From the NCBI GenBank assembly GCA_944472135.2, contig CALYDD020000436.1:1-64000 (forward strand): DNA of 64,000 bases. The letters run 5' to 3'. The translations under genes and the position numbers were made by a program. Shown here piece by piece: positions 32,474-43,138 of this stretch. Each line of letters opens with the position of its first letter. Position 1 is the stretch's first letter. The notes beneath the pieces were generated by a model. That model did no database searches. It saw nothing but the letters and a program-made list of their open reading frames with translations, and was not told where the DNA came from. This DNA comes from Trichobilharzia regenti. Taxonomy: Eukaryota; Platyhelminthes; Trematoda; Strigeidida; Schistosomatidae.

Positions 32474-33289
32474 TGAAGAACTATCTATTTTTTGAGAATC
32501 CAAGAGAATAGCTTGACCACAGGTATAACCAATGTACCCTTAAAAATTGACTTCTTTATGCTTTGCACTCTACCTCTCAAACTCAAGGTTGGTATATAAT
32601 AACCTATACGTTTGACTCAATATAGGTTTCCGTGATTATTCATAAATTTCGTAGAGTTTGGCAAACACCTATCCAGCCTTATTATCAAGCGAAACAGAAA
32701 GATACTTTGTACAATTAATATTTAACTCGACAGAGTTTAAGTTTGTTTTATTACTGAATAAATAATATGACTGCCTACCTTGAACTGTTACAGATATCGC
32801 CAAAATTATTGAAAGTATCCAAAAGGATTTGTAGACTACAGTATGCATTGTTCTTGTAAATTTCGTCTGGAATAAATGACCATCAACTAGTCTTTGATGA
32901 ACATATTTATGCATAAACTCGTTGCACTTATAGTAATAGACACACATTGCTCTGCATCTATCTAGTTACTCGATGAAATCAGTGCACTAATGAAAATTCA
33001 CCAACAAGAATAAAGAAGGCGGGGTTTTCCAACAAAATTTCTCATTGGATGACTTCCTCAATTAAAGGTCACCGAAATCCATAAATTGAATATTAGTGTG
33101 GGTATATATGTTCTATGTTGAGAAATCTCGCACTGTTTTGTATTTCGTTGCGACCTTCTTGAATTTCGAATTGTCAGTTTACAATTTAATTTGAAATCTC
33201 CAACAATCCTTGATAACCAAGTTTATTTAGATCAGAATGCGTGATCCACTGGATACCATTAATGGTAATCAAAAATTATCGTTATTATT
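32474..33289. other. No gene recognised
   Basis: No frame with a known domain and no shared repeat seen. Confidence 0.4.
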
Positions 33290-34320
33290 ATTAGGCCCAT
33301 AGGTTCTGAGTGGAATATTGGGCTTCGGCAACACACCCTCAATTTCTTCTGTTTCCTACCAATCTCTTCAGGTGGGTCTATGACTCTTCATAAGCTCTCA
33401 TCTCCTCCGATTAACAAATCAATGAATTTGCAGAAGTTTGCGAAGAGTTCCACTTCTTCATGCGTGATATGCAGTTGGCTATCGACCAAAGCGCAGATGT
33501 ACTGCTCAGCAGTCCGCTCCGTCCTCCTATATGGCTGCCTGTGAGACCTGGCGATTGACAGTGGACGACAGGAAAGGATTAGCTGTCTTCGATCATAGGT
33601 GCCTGCGTTCTATTGACATAAGTATAAAACTTGGGCACAGTGGTAGAGTATAACTCCATTATGGATAAGATTTTATTTTGATAAATCACACAGTGTTGTA
33701 CAGTTATATTATATTATATATCAGTTAATATAACTGTACAACACTGTCAGATTTATCAAAATAAAATCTTATCCGTAATGGTGGCCTGCGTTCTATCTTC
33801 CGTGCGAGGTGGTACAATAAAGTAAGGAGGGGAAATCAATCGACGAGGCTGTGAAATTACATCGACTTAGATGGTTAGGACATGTGTTACGTATGCCTAG
33901 TAATCCCTTTCCTCGATGGGCAAGTTTATCTGACACAGGGTCGGGCTGGAAACGAGCCAGTGGTGGTCAAACCAAAACATGGCTTCATCTGTCAATGAAA
34001 TCCATAACAGTTAGTTTAGGCCAGAGCCACGTTGGAAGGTGTAGACTGCTTGGCTGTTGTGGTCCTCGGGGTGGTAAAAACCAATGGCTGGAGACAATCG
34101 GTGGTATGGCTCAAAATCATTCTCAATGGCTTGCGCAAATGCTTCCAATCCTTGTGACTTATGATTTCCAATGAAGCTGTATTGTTCTTTGCTATTAATA
34201 TTCCTTTGTCTCATACCTCTGTTCACTGTCTTTATTATGCATTTTTTCAGCTTTCTTCTCTTGCTTTGTGTGCTACATGGAATGTGACGACTTGAACTGC
34301 TATATATCGGTGCAAAGTTT
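33290..34320 (+). pseudogene. Third LINE type, C-terminal remnant, copy 2, split by a PLE
   Basis: Before and after the insertion the sense reads VRSVLLYGC.ETWRLTVDDRKGLAVFDHRCLRSI, then RARWYNKVRRG and (from 33851) KLHRLRWLGHVLRMPSNPFPRWASL, TGSGWKRASGGQTKTW. That YGCETW...FDHRCLR...LRWLGHVLRM order is a common non-LTR LINE tail after the RT. A short frameshift follows YGC. 3' UTR likeness to copy 1 extends to about 34310. The RT core is missing. Confidence 0.7.
33601..33796. mobile_element. Minimal PLE-A hairpin insertion, 13-bp target duplication
   Basis: The insert (33614-33783, 170 bp) sits between exact gcctgcgttctat (33601-33613, 33784-33796) inside the LINE. It is almost wholly two opposed PLE-A terminal pieces: 33654-33712 (ccattatggataagatttt...) and 33724-33783, its inverted counterpart, around a short AT loop. 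There is no coding sequence and no hammerhead core. Such hairpins are what remains when PLE reverse transcription aborts early and the end is joined in opposed orientation (inference). Confidence 0.85.
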
Positions 34321-35079
34321 TATGTCAAAAACAGACGGAGAGACCTCATTCATTTCTCTGAGCTAGAATCTCCCAGCCAAGAGTGAGTTCTATTCCTGTA
34401 TTATCTGCTCCCCGTTTGGCTGGAATTCGTATTACCCTAGGGATTTCGATGTCAATACTGAGGATGTCCCCCATAACTGTTTGTAGTTGTCTGTTTGTTG
34501 AATTTTGCGTAGCATTAGATAATTGTGAACTCCCTTTCATTCTTTCGAGTTTAACCTTGCTGTCATGACCCTGCATGAAATTGATTTTCACTGCATTAGG
34601 GCTTTGGTTGCTACCAGATTGACTTTTAATTCATGATATGGAAATATTTCACAGCATTAAATCTTATTCGAATGTGTTGCTTAAATGTAACAGTATACGC
34701 CTCAGACAAATTACGTCTCATTGCATTGCCTAAACTCATAAAGGGGACTAAATGTTTTGAATTTTTCAATACACAATTTCAATCGAACATTTTCAGCTCT
34801 TAAGGATCATAAAAATCCAAATATTGAATCCAATCCATTACATATAGAAACCGTCTGTCTGTTCAGTGAAGATACAAAGGACATCGTTTGTGCATATATT
34901 TAACCCTTAATCTTCCTTTTGGTTCCAATTTTACACCTCTGTTCCTTATTACAATGGTCTGTACCTTATTCCAATTTTAGTTAAACTGCACTTAAAAGTG
35001 CTAAATAAACTTTCTCCACTAATTTTGCTCTATTTCCCACCTGATTAGTGTTTCCTGTATGACGTAACTTCTTTAGGTT
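34321..35079. other. No assigned gene; two-way open stretch
   Basis: 34346-34591 is open on both strands for 60-81 codons (minus: QGHDSKVKLERMKGSSQLSN, IPRVIRIPAKRGADNTGIELTLGWE). I do not recognise it. It could be a decayed element frame or an exon. No splice evidence was weighed. Confidence 0.35.
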
Positions 35080-35219
35080 CACTTGACTGCTATATTTGTC
35101 CAAACCAAGTTCACTTTTAACAGTTTGAAAAAATTTTGGCATTGGGTATATGATATTCATTATAGTTAAGGTTTTTGTATTTCCCAATGAATGAAAAACA
35201 AAACGATATTGTTGTGTTT

Positions 35220-35262
35220 TACTGACGTTTCGCTATTTAATGCTAATAGCTTTATCAAAGTA
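35220..35262 (-). ncRNA. PLE-F hammerhead-like fold
   Basis: Minus strand: tact, then TTGATAA (T at position 3, A at position 8), one extra A, stem II gctatt/aatagc (six perfect pairs) with loop agcatta, GAAAC, GTC, and agta pairing with tact. Everything fits the hammerhead plan except that the 3-8 pair is U-A rather than C-G. The PLE-F at 43279-43327 has the same core. Confidence 0.65.
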
Positions 35263-35512
35263 TTATTAAACCGGAATTTACAAAATCCACTCAGCATATA
35301 TATAACAAAGAGTTAGGGGTGAGAAAAATAGACTTAGGTTAAGTTAGAAGGACATAATGAAAGTCAAAATGTCCACTGGACACCTGTGAAGTAATTAGGA
35401 GTTTGAAATTCTGTCTAGAACACATTTATTTTACATTTAAAGGGAGTTTATATATACAGACAAATGGTGTTGCTATAGGTTCACCAGTCTCCCAGTAGTC
35501 ACCAACCTTTCC

Positions 35513-36460
35513 ATGAATAGATTCGAAAATAACATCTTTTCAAGCATACTCACTCCTAAAATATGCTTAAGATATGTGGATGATACTTTTGTAGTACTAA
35601 AACGAGATCTACACAATTCATTCCTGGAGAAAACAAACTGTGTATCTCCCAAAATCCAGTTCACTTCAGAAGCAGAATCAGACGTCGGTGAACTAACTTT
35701 TCTAGACTGCCTAGTTAAGAGAAAGGAAAACGGACAATTTAGTATATCCATATTCAGGAAGAAAACCCACTGAAACAAATATTTAGACTTCAAATCATCA
35801 CACCCATCAGTGCGAAGATTTCAGTTGCTTCAAGTTCTCTCAGACGAGCACACTCTCTGAAAATGGATGAGAAAGAATAAGAAGAAGAAATATCAAACAT
35901 TACTGAAACTCTCAAGCAAAACAACTACCCAAGGAAATTCATCAACAAAATCAACACAGACATTAAGTATGGCCGAAAATGCATTCCGAAAACATGTACA
36001 TCAACAGCTGTCATTCAATATGGAGCAAAGACGTCAGGCGTCAGAAGAGTACTCAATCAGCTCGACATCACAAGTTTCTTCAAAACATCAGACACACTTC
36101 AAAACAACCTTGTCCATTTAAAAGACCAAATCCCAAAAGATTCTCTATCTAATTGTGTCTGTGAAACAAAATGCTTGGAATGTGATGCGATCTACATCGG
36201 TCAAACATCTCGAGAAATCAAAATCAGAAGAAATTAACACCATGGAGCATTTGTCGGATTACCGAGAAATCCTGTTGAACTAGAAAAACCTGAAAATTCA
36301 TCAGCGATAGGCTGTCTACACGCCACTGTATAGAATCAGGCCACAAAATATATTTTGACAATATGGAAATCATCATCCATAAAAACTTCAGAAATCACAA
36401 AGAACGTCTAATATCAGAAACACTTCATATCAAGTGGAATCCAAATTATCTGAGCTGAAT
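35513..36460 (+). pseudogene. PLE-F RT palm, linker and nuclease remnant
   Basis: 35513-35773 reads PKICLRYVDDTFVVLKRD (YVDDT box), PKIQFTSEAESDVGELTFLDCLVKRKENGQFSISIFRKKTH, the catalytic and post-catalytic PLE blocks. A stop ends it at 35771-35773. Later frames give HPSVRRFQLLQVLSDEHTL, then 35867-36121 (linker), then a nuclease stretch near 36150-36230 (TKCLECDAIYIGQTSREIKIRR on joining short frames), with CxxC-like, YIGQTSR and Arg landmarks, and a decayed C-terminus to 36460. Upstream RT motifs are truncated. Confidence 0.8.
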
Positions 36461-36749
36461 AGGAATGATGGAGTAATATAGAATCTGACCTGGTTACAAC
36501 ACCTCCCTCCCCTCTCCAACGAAGCGACAAAATCAACACGAATATGATATGCAAGTTCCCTATGCAAACACACACTACTTTTATAATGTCACACACTGAT
36601 CAAATCCAACAATCTACACTTGGTTTTGTTATCTTTACCAATTGACCAGCTTGACAACGAAAAATGACCTCAGACTGACGAACGATGATCAAGTTAGTAA
36701 ACTTTATTTTGATATCGTAACAGATGTACTATTACCTTTGTTATTTGGT

Positions 36750-37223
36750 TTAGTGATCTTCCTATACTTTGGTTTGTAAGGATTAGTTATGTTTTACGAG
36801 TCGATTGCGGATTGATATCAGTTAGAGAACCATTGAAAACCAGGGAGTACTGGACAGCTACTGTTTCATCCTAGTTTGGGAATCATCGGCAGTACGCACC
36901 CACTGGGATTCGAACCCTGGACCTTCCAGTTACAAGGCAAGCTCGTATACCATTCAGCCACTGGGACCCGATTCAATGGCTCGTGAATTCTAACTTCTAC
37001 CAATTCGTGATTTAGCGCGACCCCAACCATTGTCGTTGGTGGGACATCCATCCACACACGTGACATCTAATTGGACCTCACTGGTCACGACTTCTCACTA
37101 GAACTCAGGAAACTCCAACCTGTAGCAAGTCACTAGGAGCATCAGATTAACTTTCTATGTTTGGTTTGTAAGGATTAGTTATGTTTTCAATGGTTCTCTA
37201 ACTGATATCAATTAGTGATCTTC
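36750..37223 (-). mobile_element. SINE-a2 inserted in PLE-F, 12-bp duplication, more than one unit long
   Basis: The insert (36762-37211, 450 bp) is flanked by exact ttagtgatcttc (36750-36761, 37212-37223). It carries tail, hammerhead-like region (36860-36895), tRNA-like head (B box gggattcgaaccc, 36904-36916) and body. A 25-bp block starting ggtttgtaag occurs near both ends (36771-36795 and 37163-37187), so the insert exceeds one 392-bp unit. The last 24 bp are the inverted counterpart of 36812-36835. This unit overlap suggests a multimeric or circular template. Confidence 0.85.
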
Positions 37224-37411
37224 ATTGTTATTTTGACTTTCAATACTTCCCTTTAACTTGATTTACCTAAGTCTGTTTTCTCACCTCTTAACTCTTTGTT
37301 GTATATATTCTGAGATTTTGTAAATTCCGTTTTAATAATACGTCAGTAAAAACAATATCCCTTTGTTTTTCATTCATTGGGAAATACGAAAACCTTTACC
37401 ACTTGACTGCT

Positions 37412-37734
37412 TTCAGAAACTCGAGCATTTTTGTTATACAGCTTTAAGTGACATTATTTTTGTTGCTGTGAGCATGTATTATACATACACGACTGGAAAG
37501 TATGAGGGAAACATGATTGAAAAGAGTAAATTCTCAGACGCATACTTTTGTATAAATTGATGGAGATTTTGTTGCAGATCACCATACTACTTTTAAGTAG
37601 TAAAGATGGAATGAATAAATGTTTTCAAGTTATCAGGCATTACCGATTTCTTTATAATAACTGCAAGTATACAGTTAAGCAACCTGATTCATTAATCAAC
37701 AGACAAATAATGCTGTAATTTTGATTTTTAATTC
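37412..37734. other. No gene recognised
   Basis: Flank of the PLE-F insertion. AT-rich; nothing recognised. Confidence 0.4.
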
Positions 37735-38035
37735 CAGTTCTGCATCATAACACTTGTGAGAATTAAGTGGAATGGTTTAAAATGGAAAGGTGAAAGTCGA
37801 CCATATCATTCTCCTCTACTCCGTCTAAATATTGTGGATTTCTTGCGGTCATCCTACCTACTTTATACTTCCTGACAAAGTTTTTAACATTGTGTGACTA
37901 AGCTGTTTACTTTTTCTGAGCTATCTGGTTTACGATTTATATGAACTGCTGAAGACAAGGATTTAAAAAATATTTTTGATGTGGAATTTCCTCATTTACA
38001 ACATTTCCTTTGCTATCGTATCAACATTCAATGAC
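37735..38035 (+). repeat. Unassigned repeat R3, copy 1
   Basis: Colinear with the reverse complement of 41115-41425: cacttgtgagaattaag, tggaatggtttaaaatgg, aggtgaaag, ctaaatattgtgga, gagctatct, and a well-kept end, catttacaacatttcctttgctatcgt. About 300 bp, no open frame. Either a dispersed element or an inverted segmental duplication. Confidence 0.6.
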
Positions 38036-38334
38036 TTCCCACTTCATTCTTGCATAGCCATCGTCATTTTTTACGTTTTGAAATTGATGAGATGGTTTTG
38101 GAATGAGGATTTAGTCTTTATTGCCTTAATAAAACCAAGCGAGATTCCTCCCTTTATGTTTCATCGTTTTCCTGTTCACCAAAGATGTTGGAAAGAAGTT
38201 GACATTAATCAATAAATGCTTTGGCTGGTCGTATGTAACAAGTGGGAGTTTCAGGTAACTTGAACTAAAATATTCTGTTTAATACACTGTCGAAAATTTG
38301 TTTGATCCACAAGCAAGGAGAACAATATATTTTA

Positions 38335-38900
38335 TTTATTATTGTATCCTTTAGTTCCTAGAGGAACATAGGGCTTCAGCTGCGCACCTCCATTGCCTTC
38401 GGTTTCCTGACAACTTTTTCACCCTGCTCCAGGTCTGTCCACATGCTTTCATCTCCTGCTCGCATGACCTCCTCCAAGTCACCCTTGGACGACCAACTCG
38501 CCGCCTTCCTTTCGGGTTCCACTAAAGCAATGGCTTGTCTAGTGATGTCACTTGATGGTTTCCTCAGCGTATGGCCAATCCATCTCCATTTCTTCCTGCC
38601 TGTTTGTTTCACAATCGGTTCCTGATTGGTTCGCTCCCAGAGATCCCTGTTACTGATCTTTTCTGGCCATCTGATCTTGAGTATTAAGCAGAGACAGCTG
38701 TTAATGAAGGTTTGAAGTTTGTTTGACGTGCTCTTTATGACGCGCCAAGTCTCTGATCCGTATGTTGGGTAGCACTGAATTCACATTGGAGTTGAAAATC
38801 CGGATCTTATTTCTGATGCTGAGTGCTGTTGACCTCCACACAGATTTGAAAGTAATGAAAGCTTGTCTTGCTTTACCGATTCTGGCTTTGATGTCCTCGT
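38335..38900 (-). pseudogene. RTE-like LINE, RT C-terminal end
   Basis: The minus frame 38612-38376 reads MKQTGRKKWRWIGHTLRKPSSDITRQAIALVEPERK, the RTE tail. Upstream frames (38900-38615) give IFNSNV..VLLYGSETWRVIKSTSNKLQTFINSCLCLILKIRWPEKISNRDLWERTNQEPI. Downstream, 38340-38376 is the LINE 3' end (minus strand: agccctatgttcctctaggaactaaaggat, then AT-rich). Relatively young compared with the other RTE scraps; the RT active site is missing by truncation. Confidence 0.8.
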
Positions 38901-39169
38901 CATATACATATATATATGTGTAGTGTATGTAGATAATTGTTCTCCTTCTTGCTGAATATTTTCAGTCTTGCGATGAGATGTGGGCAGTCGTGAAAAATAG
39001 TATATTTTATAGGCATATACAGCAATACATTGAGAAAATCTTCCATCGAGCATCAAATAATTGTATTTCTTGATCAAAATTTCCTTCGCTTAAAGTCACT
39101 CTTGCAGAAAATGGTAGGCCAGACCGATTAATTGACATAAACACAAAATAAAATCAACCCAAACAGGTT

Positions 39170-39615
39170 AGTGACTTAGCTCCACAGAAAATCGTCTTTA
39201 TTAAATTGAAATTCACAGATGATCAGGCTTTAGATATGCGGAAGAAGTCCATGAGACAAAAGTTGCTCTCTCTCTCGCCTGGTCGCCTCTATATGTATCT
39301 ATCATTTAAGCCTTTCTTGTAGAATAAGGTATACTGGCAGTAGCCAAGGAATGCTTTCACACGGATACGAGAACATATTCCAGCATGGTTTTACAAGGTC
39401 CAAAGGAAAAGTGAGAGAAGTTCTATTCTAGAATACTTGATCGATCACTGTCAATCTACCAATCTTAACCATAATTTTAGGTTCATTTTTCTAATCCATG
39501 CTAACTTCTAAAGACATCGAAGGCTTTGGCCATCCATGAATTTAAGTCAAACGTTTGTGTAAGAAAGAGGTATGAACAATTTCTGTTTCTGCCTTGGACG
39601 TGGAGGGATAAATAC
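39170..39615 (+). pseudogene. PLE linker and endonuclease C-terminus remnant
   Basis: 39176-39310 gives APQKIVFIKLKFTDDQALDMRKKSMRQKLLSLSPGRLYMYLSF, the conserved PLE linker before the nuclease. 39510-39605 gives TSKALAIHEFKSNVCVRKRYEQFLFLPWTW, the post-nuclease xxEALAIHxxKPxLCVQK block. The GIY-YIG core between them is too decayed to read. Terminal repeats not found. Confidence 0.65.
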
Positions 39616-40739
39616 TTTATATTTTTTTATTTTGTTTACTTAGTTAATATGTGTACCTTTCCCACATAACTACGGTTATTACTATTATTATTGCTACTAT
39701 TACTTTGTTCTCACTTTGAACTGTCTGAGGTAATATTCCACTTCTCGCACATGTCATTCCAAATCCGAAATTTGTTGTTGTAATAATTCTGAATTCTGAT
39801 TAGTCAGATTTCACACCATCTTGTGTAACATTCTATATTCGCCTACTAATCCTATAATTATGCGCTTCTTTCCAACATCTATACATCCATCATATGCATT
39901 ATTCTATGTATGAAATTAGTTGTTTTGCCACATGACACTTGACATTTAACTATGATTGTAATCACAAACATTTTAATTGCACTTCATACTATTATTATTA
40001 TTATTTCATGTTTGTGCACCATGGTTCCAGTTTTCTCGTGAGGTTAGATTTCTTAATATAACAAATCATATATATATATATATATATAATGTATAAGATT
40101 GTGCATCTTGATAGTAAGTTCGTTGAAAAGAGTCAATTTACTGAATACTGACTGTGTTATTAATGCTACAGTGGGAATTATCAGGCTACGTCAATCAATT
40201 GTCACGCTAAAACATTAAAATGCACAAGGGTGGAAACCGTTAAGGTGATGACCACAGTTGTACTACACATTTCTAAATTAAAATGCCTGATATGATTCCT
40301 CTTCGTGTGTGTATTTATGAAGTAATATATCTCGATAATGACATGTTAATGATAAAATGTCTGTACCACAAACGCCTTATGTACATATCATTTCCATATC
40401 TGACTTCTACATCACTTTAGTGTGTAACTACGTACTAATTATGTCATATTATTGTTGTATTACCAGTGTGTCTTTAACAATGCAATTATAAGCTATTGCT
40501 CAATGCATAATATTGGTCAAGTTTTCGTACACTAAACAAACATGAGTGTACTTCTATGCGCGGGTATCCAACCAGTGAGAACCACTAATAGACATGAACA
40601 TGTCATACACACTAATTGAATGCATTTTATTTGTTTTCAAAATACTCGCTTATGTTCTCATTTATTTGCAGTAATTACATAAATACAGATACACTGAATC
40701 TAAGCATATTTTGACATGCTTTTTGAGTGAACACTAGTC
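39616..40739. other. No gene; AT tract
   Basis: AT-rich; TA tract at 40069-40088. 40140-40440 shows loose likeness to 44600-44900 (R2-like phrases such as acattaaaatgca, taatgataaaatg), too weak to call. Confidence 0.35.
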
Positions 40740-41045
40740 AGTAATTAGTATGATGTATCCAGTCGTATCTTCGGTCCAGACTGAATTCTACCAGTCAAGC
40801 TTTCCATATGGCCACCATGCTGGGTGGCTTGCCATTTTGATGCACTTTCAACTGTTGTTATTTTAGGTTGTTTAAGGCAATCGACGAGAAGGTCTGTTTG
40901 ATCTAGATTTCGTTCTAGTTGGCAATCATTGACAAGGCATATCTGCTACCTTGGAGGAACTCATGTCCCTTCGGAGATTCAAACCCGTGTCACCCAGTGC
41001 TGCCTGCATTCAAAGATGTTATCACTGAGCTTATTAAGGTGAGAA
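40740..41045 (-). repeat. SINE-C
   Basis: Blocks: gactgaattctaccagtcaagct, gccaccatgctgggtggct, ggcaatcgacgagaagg, ttcaaacccgtgtcacccagtgctgcctgca, gatgttatcactgagct. The tRNA-like head is at the right end on the minus strand. Confidence 0.6.
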
Positions 41046-41114
41046 AGACTAAATATTTATTTATAAACGGTGTGATCAAATTCAGACTGTCTAAAATTAA
41101 GACGGCCTTACAAA

Positions 41115-41425
41115 AATAGGGACGGAAATCGTGGAATGTTGACACGATAGCAAAGGAAATGTTGTAAATAAAGGAATTCGAAATCCAGAATTTTTAAGAC
41201 ATTCTAGCCTTCATCTGTCTGTATCAATTGTAAAAACCCAGATGGCTGAGGAAACAAAGATAGCTCAATTATACACTATTCATAAATGTGTCACGGTGGA
41301 CAAAGGCTGACTGCAAGAGATCCACAATATTTAGATAGAGTAAGGGAGAACTGTTTGGTCAACTTTCACCTTTCTATTTTAAACCATTCTACTTAATTCT
41401 CACTTGTGTTGTGATACAAGACCAT
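41115..41425 (-). repeat. Unassigned repeat R3, copy 2 (inverted)
   Basis: Reverse complement of 37735-38035 with moderate divergence. The best-kept part is cgatagcaaaggaaatgttg (41147-41166). The two copies face each other across about 3.1 kb. Confidence 0.6.
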
Positions 41426-41654
41426 AATTAAAAAGTAAAATCACAGTACTCTTCGGTTGCTGATAAATGAATCAGACTGCCCAAATGAACACTAGGATTA
41501 TATACTTCAGTTATTTTTTCTACAACGCAGAAAGAGTTTTCTACGATTTAAAACATATTTCCTCATTTCAATCTTCACTACTGATCAGTAGTACGATGAT
41601 GTTTGATAAAATTACTGATGTACCTTATTTGGACAAATGTAACTGGTGTAATGT

Positions 41655-42205
41655 GTCTAGTCCCTTATTTGACGTTGACTGAATTCTGTCAGTCAGCTTT
41701 GCAATGTGGCCACCATTCGGAGTGGCTCGGTATCGAGGTTCACTTTGAATTGTTAATGTTAGATGGCTGGAGGCAACTTACCACAGGAAGCCCCATCTGC
41801 ACCTAGGTTTCTTGCTAGCCGATACTCACCTGTAAATAATATGTGTCTGCACCCTTGATTAAGCTCTTGTCTCTTCTCAAATTCGTAGCCGCGTCACCCA
41901 GTGCTTCCTGCAGTCAGGAACGTTACTACTGAGGTATGAACGCTCGCGATTGACTTCCTGTAGGAGTGTACGGATATGTTTGATTTGATATTAGTCAGTA
42001 ACCAGCGTGATGCATCTAGTCTTATCTTTTTGCCGCAGACCAAATTCTACCAGTCAAGTTTATAATGTGATGCGGGGTTTGAATCTCAGAAGAGACAAGA
42101 GTTTTTTCAAGGTTTCAAATACGCCTTTCTGACGAGTACCGACCGACAAGCAAGAAACCTAGTTTCAAGGCTTCCTGTGTCCAACTGCCTCCAACCATCT
42201 AATAA
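41655..42205. repeat. SINE-C opposed pair
   Basis: The left copy (41655-41970, minus) has the full block order up to gcgtcacccagtgcttcctgcag, gttactactgag. The right part (about 42075-42205, plus) gives ggggtttgaatctcag, ttctgacgagtaccgaccg, agcaagaaacctag, ggcttcctgtgtccaactgcc. Another SINE family in opposed arrangement. Confidence 0.6.
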
Positions 42206-42314
42206 ATAAAGGTGACTGATGATAACTTCTACATTTTATTTATGCTTTTTGTTACTTTTATGACATTTCTTTGTTCATCGTTATTGTTTTCTCCTTGGAA
42301 CGTTTTGAATTGCT

Positions 42315-42450
42315 TATAAATTCGAGAACAATAGTGGCTTCTGCAGAGTAAGAAGATGCTGCCATTTTCGCTTATTTCGTCGCCTTCTCATCAGCTGCAG
42401 CTTACAACCAAAAGACATTATTAAGTTTATCTACAGAACCAACTTAAACA
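42315..42450 (+). repeat. Unassigned repeat R4, copy 1
   Basis: Inverted counterpart of 44232-44370: shared blocks agaacaatagtgg.ttctg, agaagatgctg, ctcatcagctgc and gcttacaaccaaaagacatt, attaagtttatctacagaa. Copies face each other across 1.8 kb that contains PLE-F and SINE-D. Confidence 0.6.
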
Positions 42451-42589
42451 TACATTTTAAAAGTGAAAATACTGCAACAATAGTCAAGAGAAAATGAGAA
42501 CGTCACTATCCTGAGCCTATACTGCAGCTTAGTTGGTTTTGGTCAATCGGACGTCATGCTCCTCTTTGGTGTGGTCAAAAGTCTACAGA

Positions 42590-42960
42590 TATTCTTCTCA
42601 TGTTAACTTCAACTGTGTGTATACAAATTTACGTGTATCTGAGCGAGCAGTTACATTGGGAGAACAGAGTAAAGGGCAAACCTCCAATTTTGTGAACATA
42701 AACCTAAAAGCCTATATCTCGAGGGAAAAAATACTTTCAACAGACATTTCTTTGACATGGGTCATGAGGTGGACGATGCAAGATCGTTCAAAATTATCAA
42801 TACGCAAAAACATTCAGTTCTGTTCAAGTTTGTTGAAGAAATCTCCATCAAACTCCTGAAACCTGATTTATGTGTTCAGAAAGAAGGGGTTATCATTCTT
42901 TCCTCTGCCAGCATAGCAGATGGATGTTTATATTCTCTCTTTTATCTGACCATTTAACAC
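42590..42960 (+). pseudogene. PLE endonuclease remnant
   Basis: 42533-42859 includes NCVYTNLRVSERAVTLGEQSKG, a decayed CIYKFxCxCxxxYIGRTxR start. The next frame (42757-42957) reads MGHEVDDARSFKIINTQKHSVLFKFVEEISIKLLKPDLCVQKEGV, the C-terminal HGH...EAIxIxxxKPDLCVQK block. One frameshift lies between them. No RT or terminal repeat seen. Confidence 0.65.
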
Positions 42961-43138
42961 AGAAGGACATCAATTTGTATGATTATGATTGTTGTTTGGG
43001 GTATAGTGGTTACTATTAATATTATTAGCACTGTATGCATATATTGATTGATTGCGTTTTGTTTAAAAATGAAATCTGTGAAAGTATGTCAAAATTGTTT
43101 CTGTTTTTTTTCCTTCACATTCCCAGTGGAACATAGGG

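Larger units (their letters stand above)
35080..37411 (+). mobile_element. PLE-F, longest PLE here, 12-bp target duplication
   Basis: The insert (35092-37399, 2308 bp) is bounded by exact cacttgactgct (35080-35091, 37400-37411). Order: inverted terminal repeat with hammerhead (35092-35345), RT palm, linker, nuclease remnant, SINE-a2 inserted at 36762-37211, then the sense terminal repeat (37224-37399: tttgactttcaatacttcc ... ttcattcattgggaaatacg). The sense arm lacks the hammerhead core. A second PLE-F is at 43139-44040. Confidence 0.9.

Noticed and set aside
34346..34591. Two-way open frame as a host exon
   Set aside because: No recognised domain, no splice-site case that I could make, and open on both strands. 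Left as unassigned.
36762..37211. 25-bp direct repeat inside the SINE insert as the target duplication
   Set aside because: The block is part of the SINE unit itself (the same ggtttgtaagg phrase occurs in other copies), while ttagtgatcttc outside it matches the uninterrupted PLE-F context.
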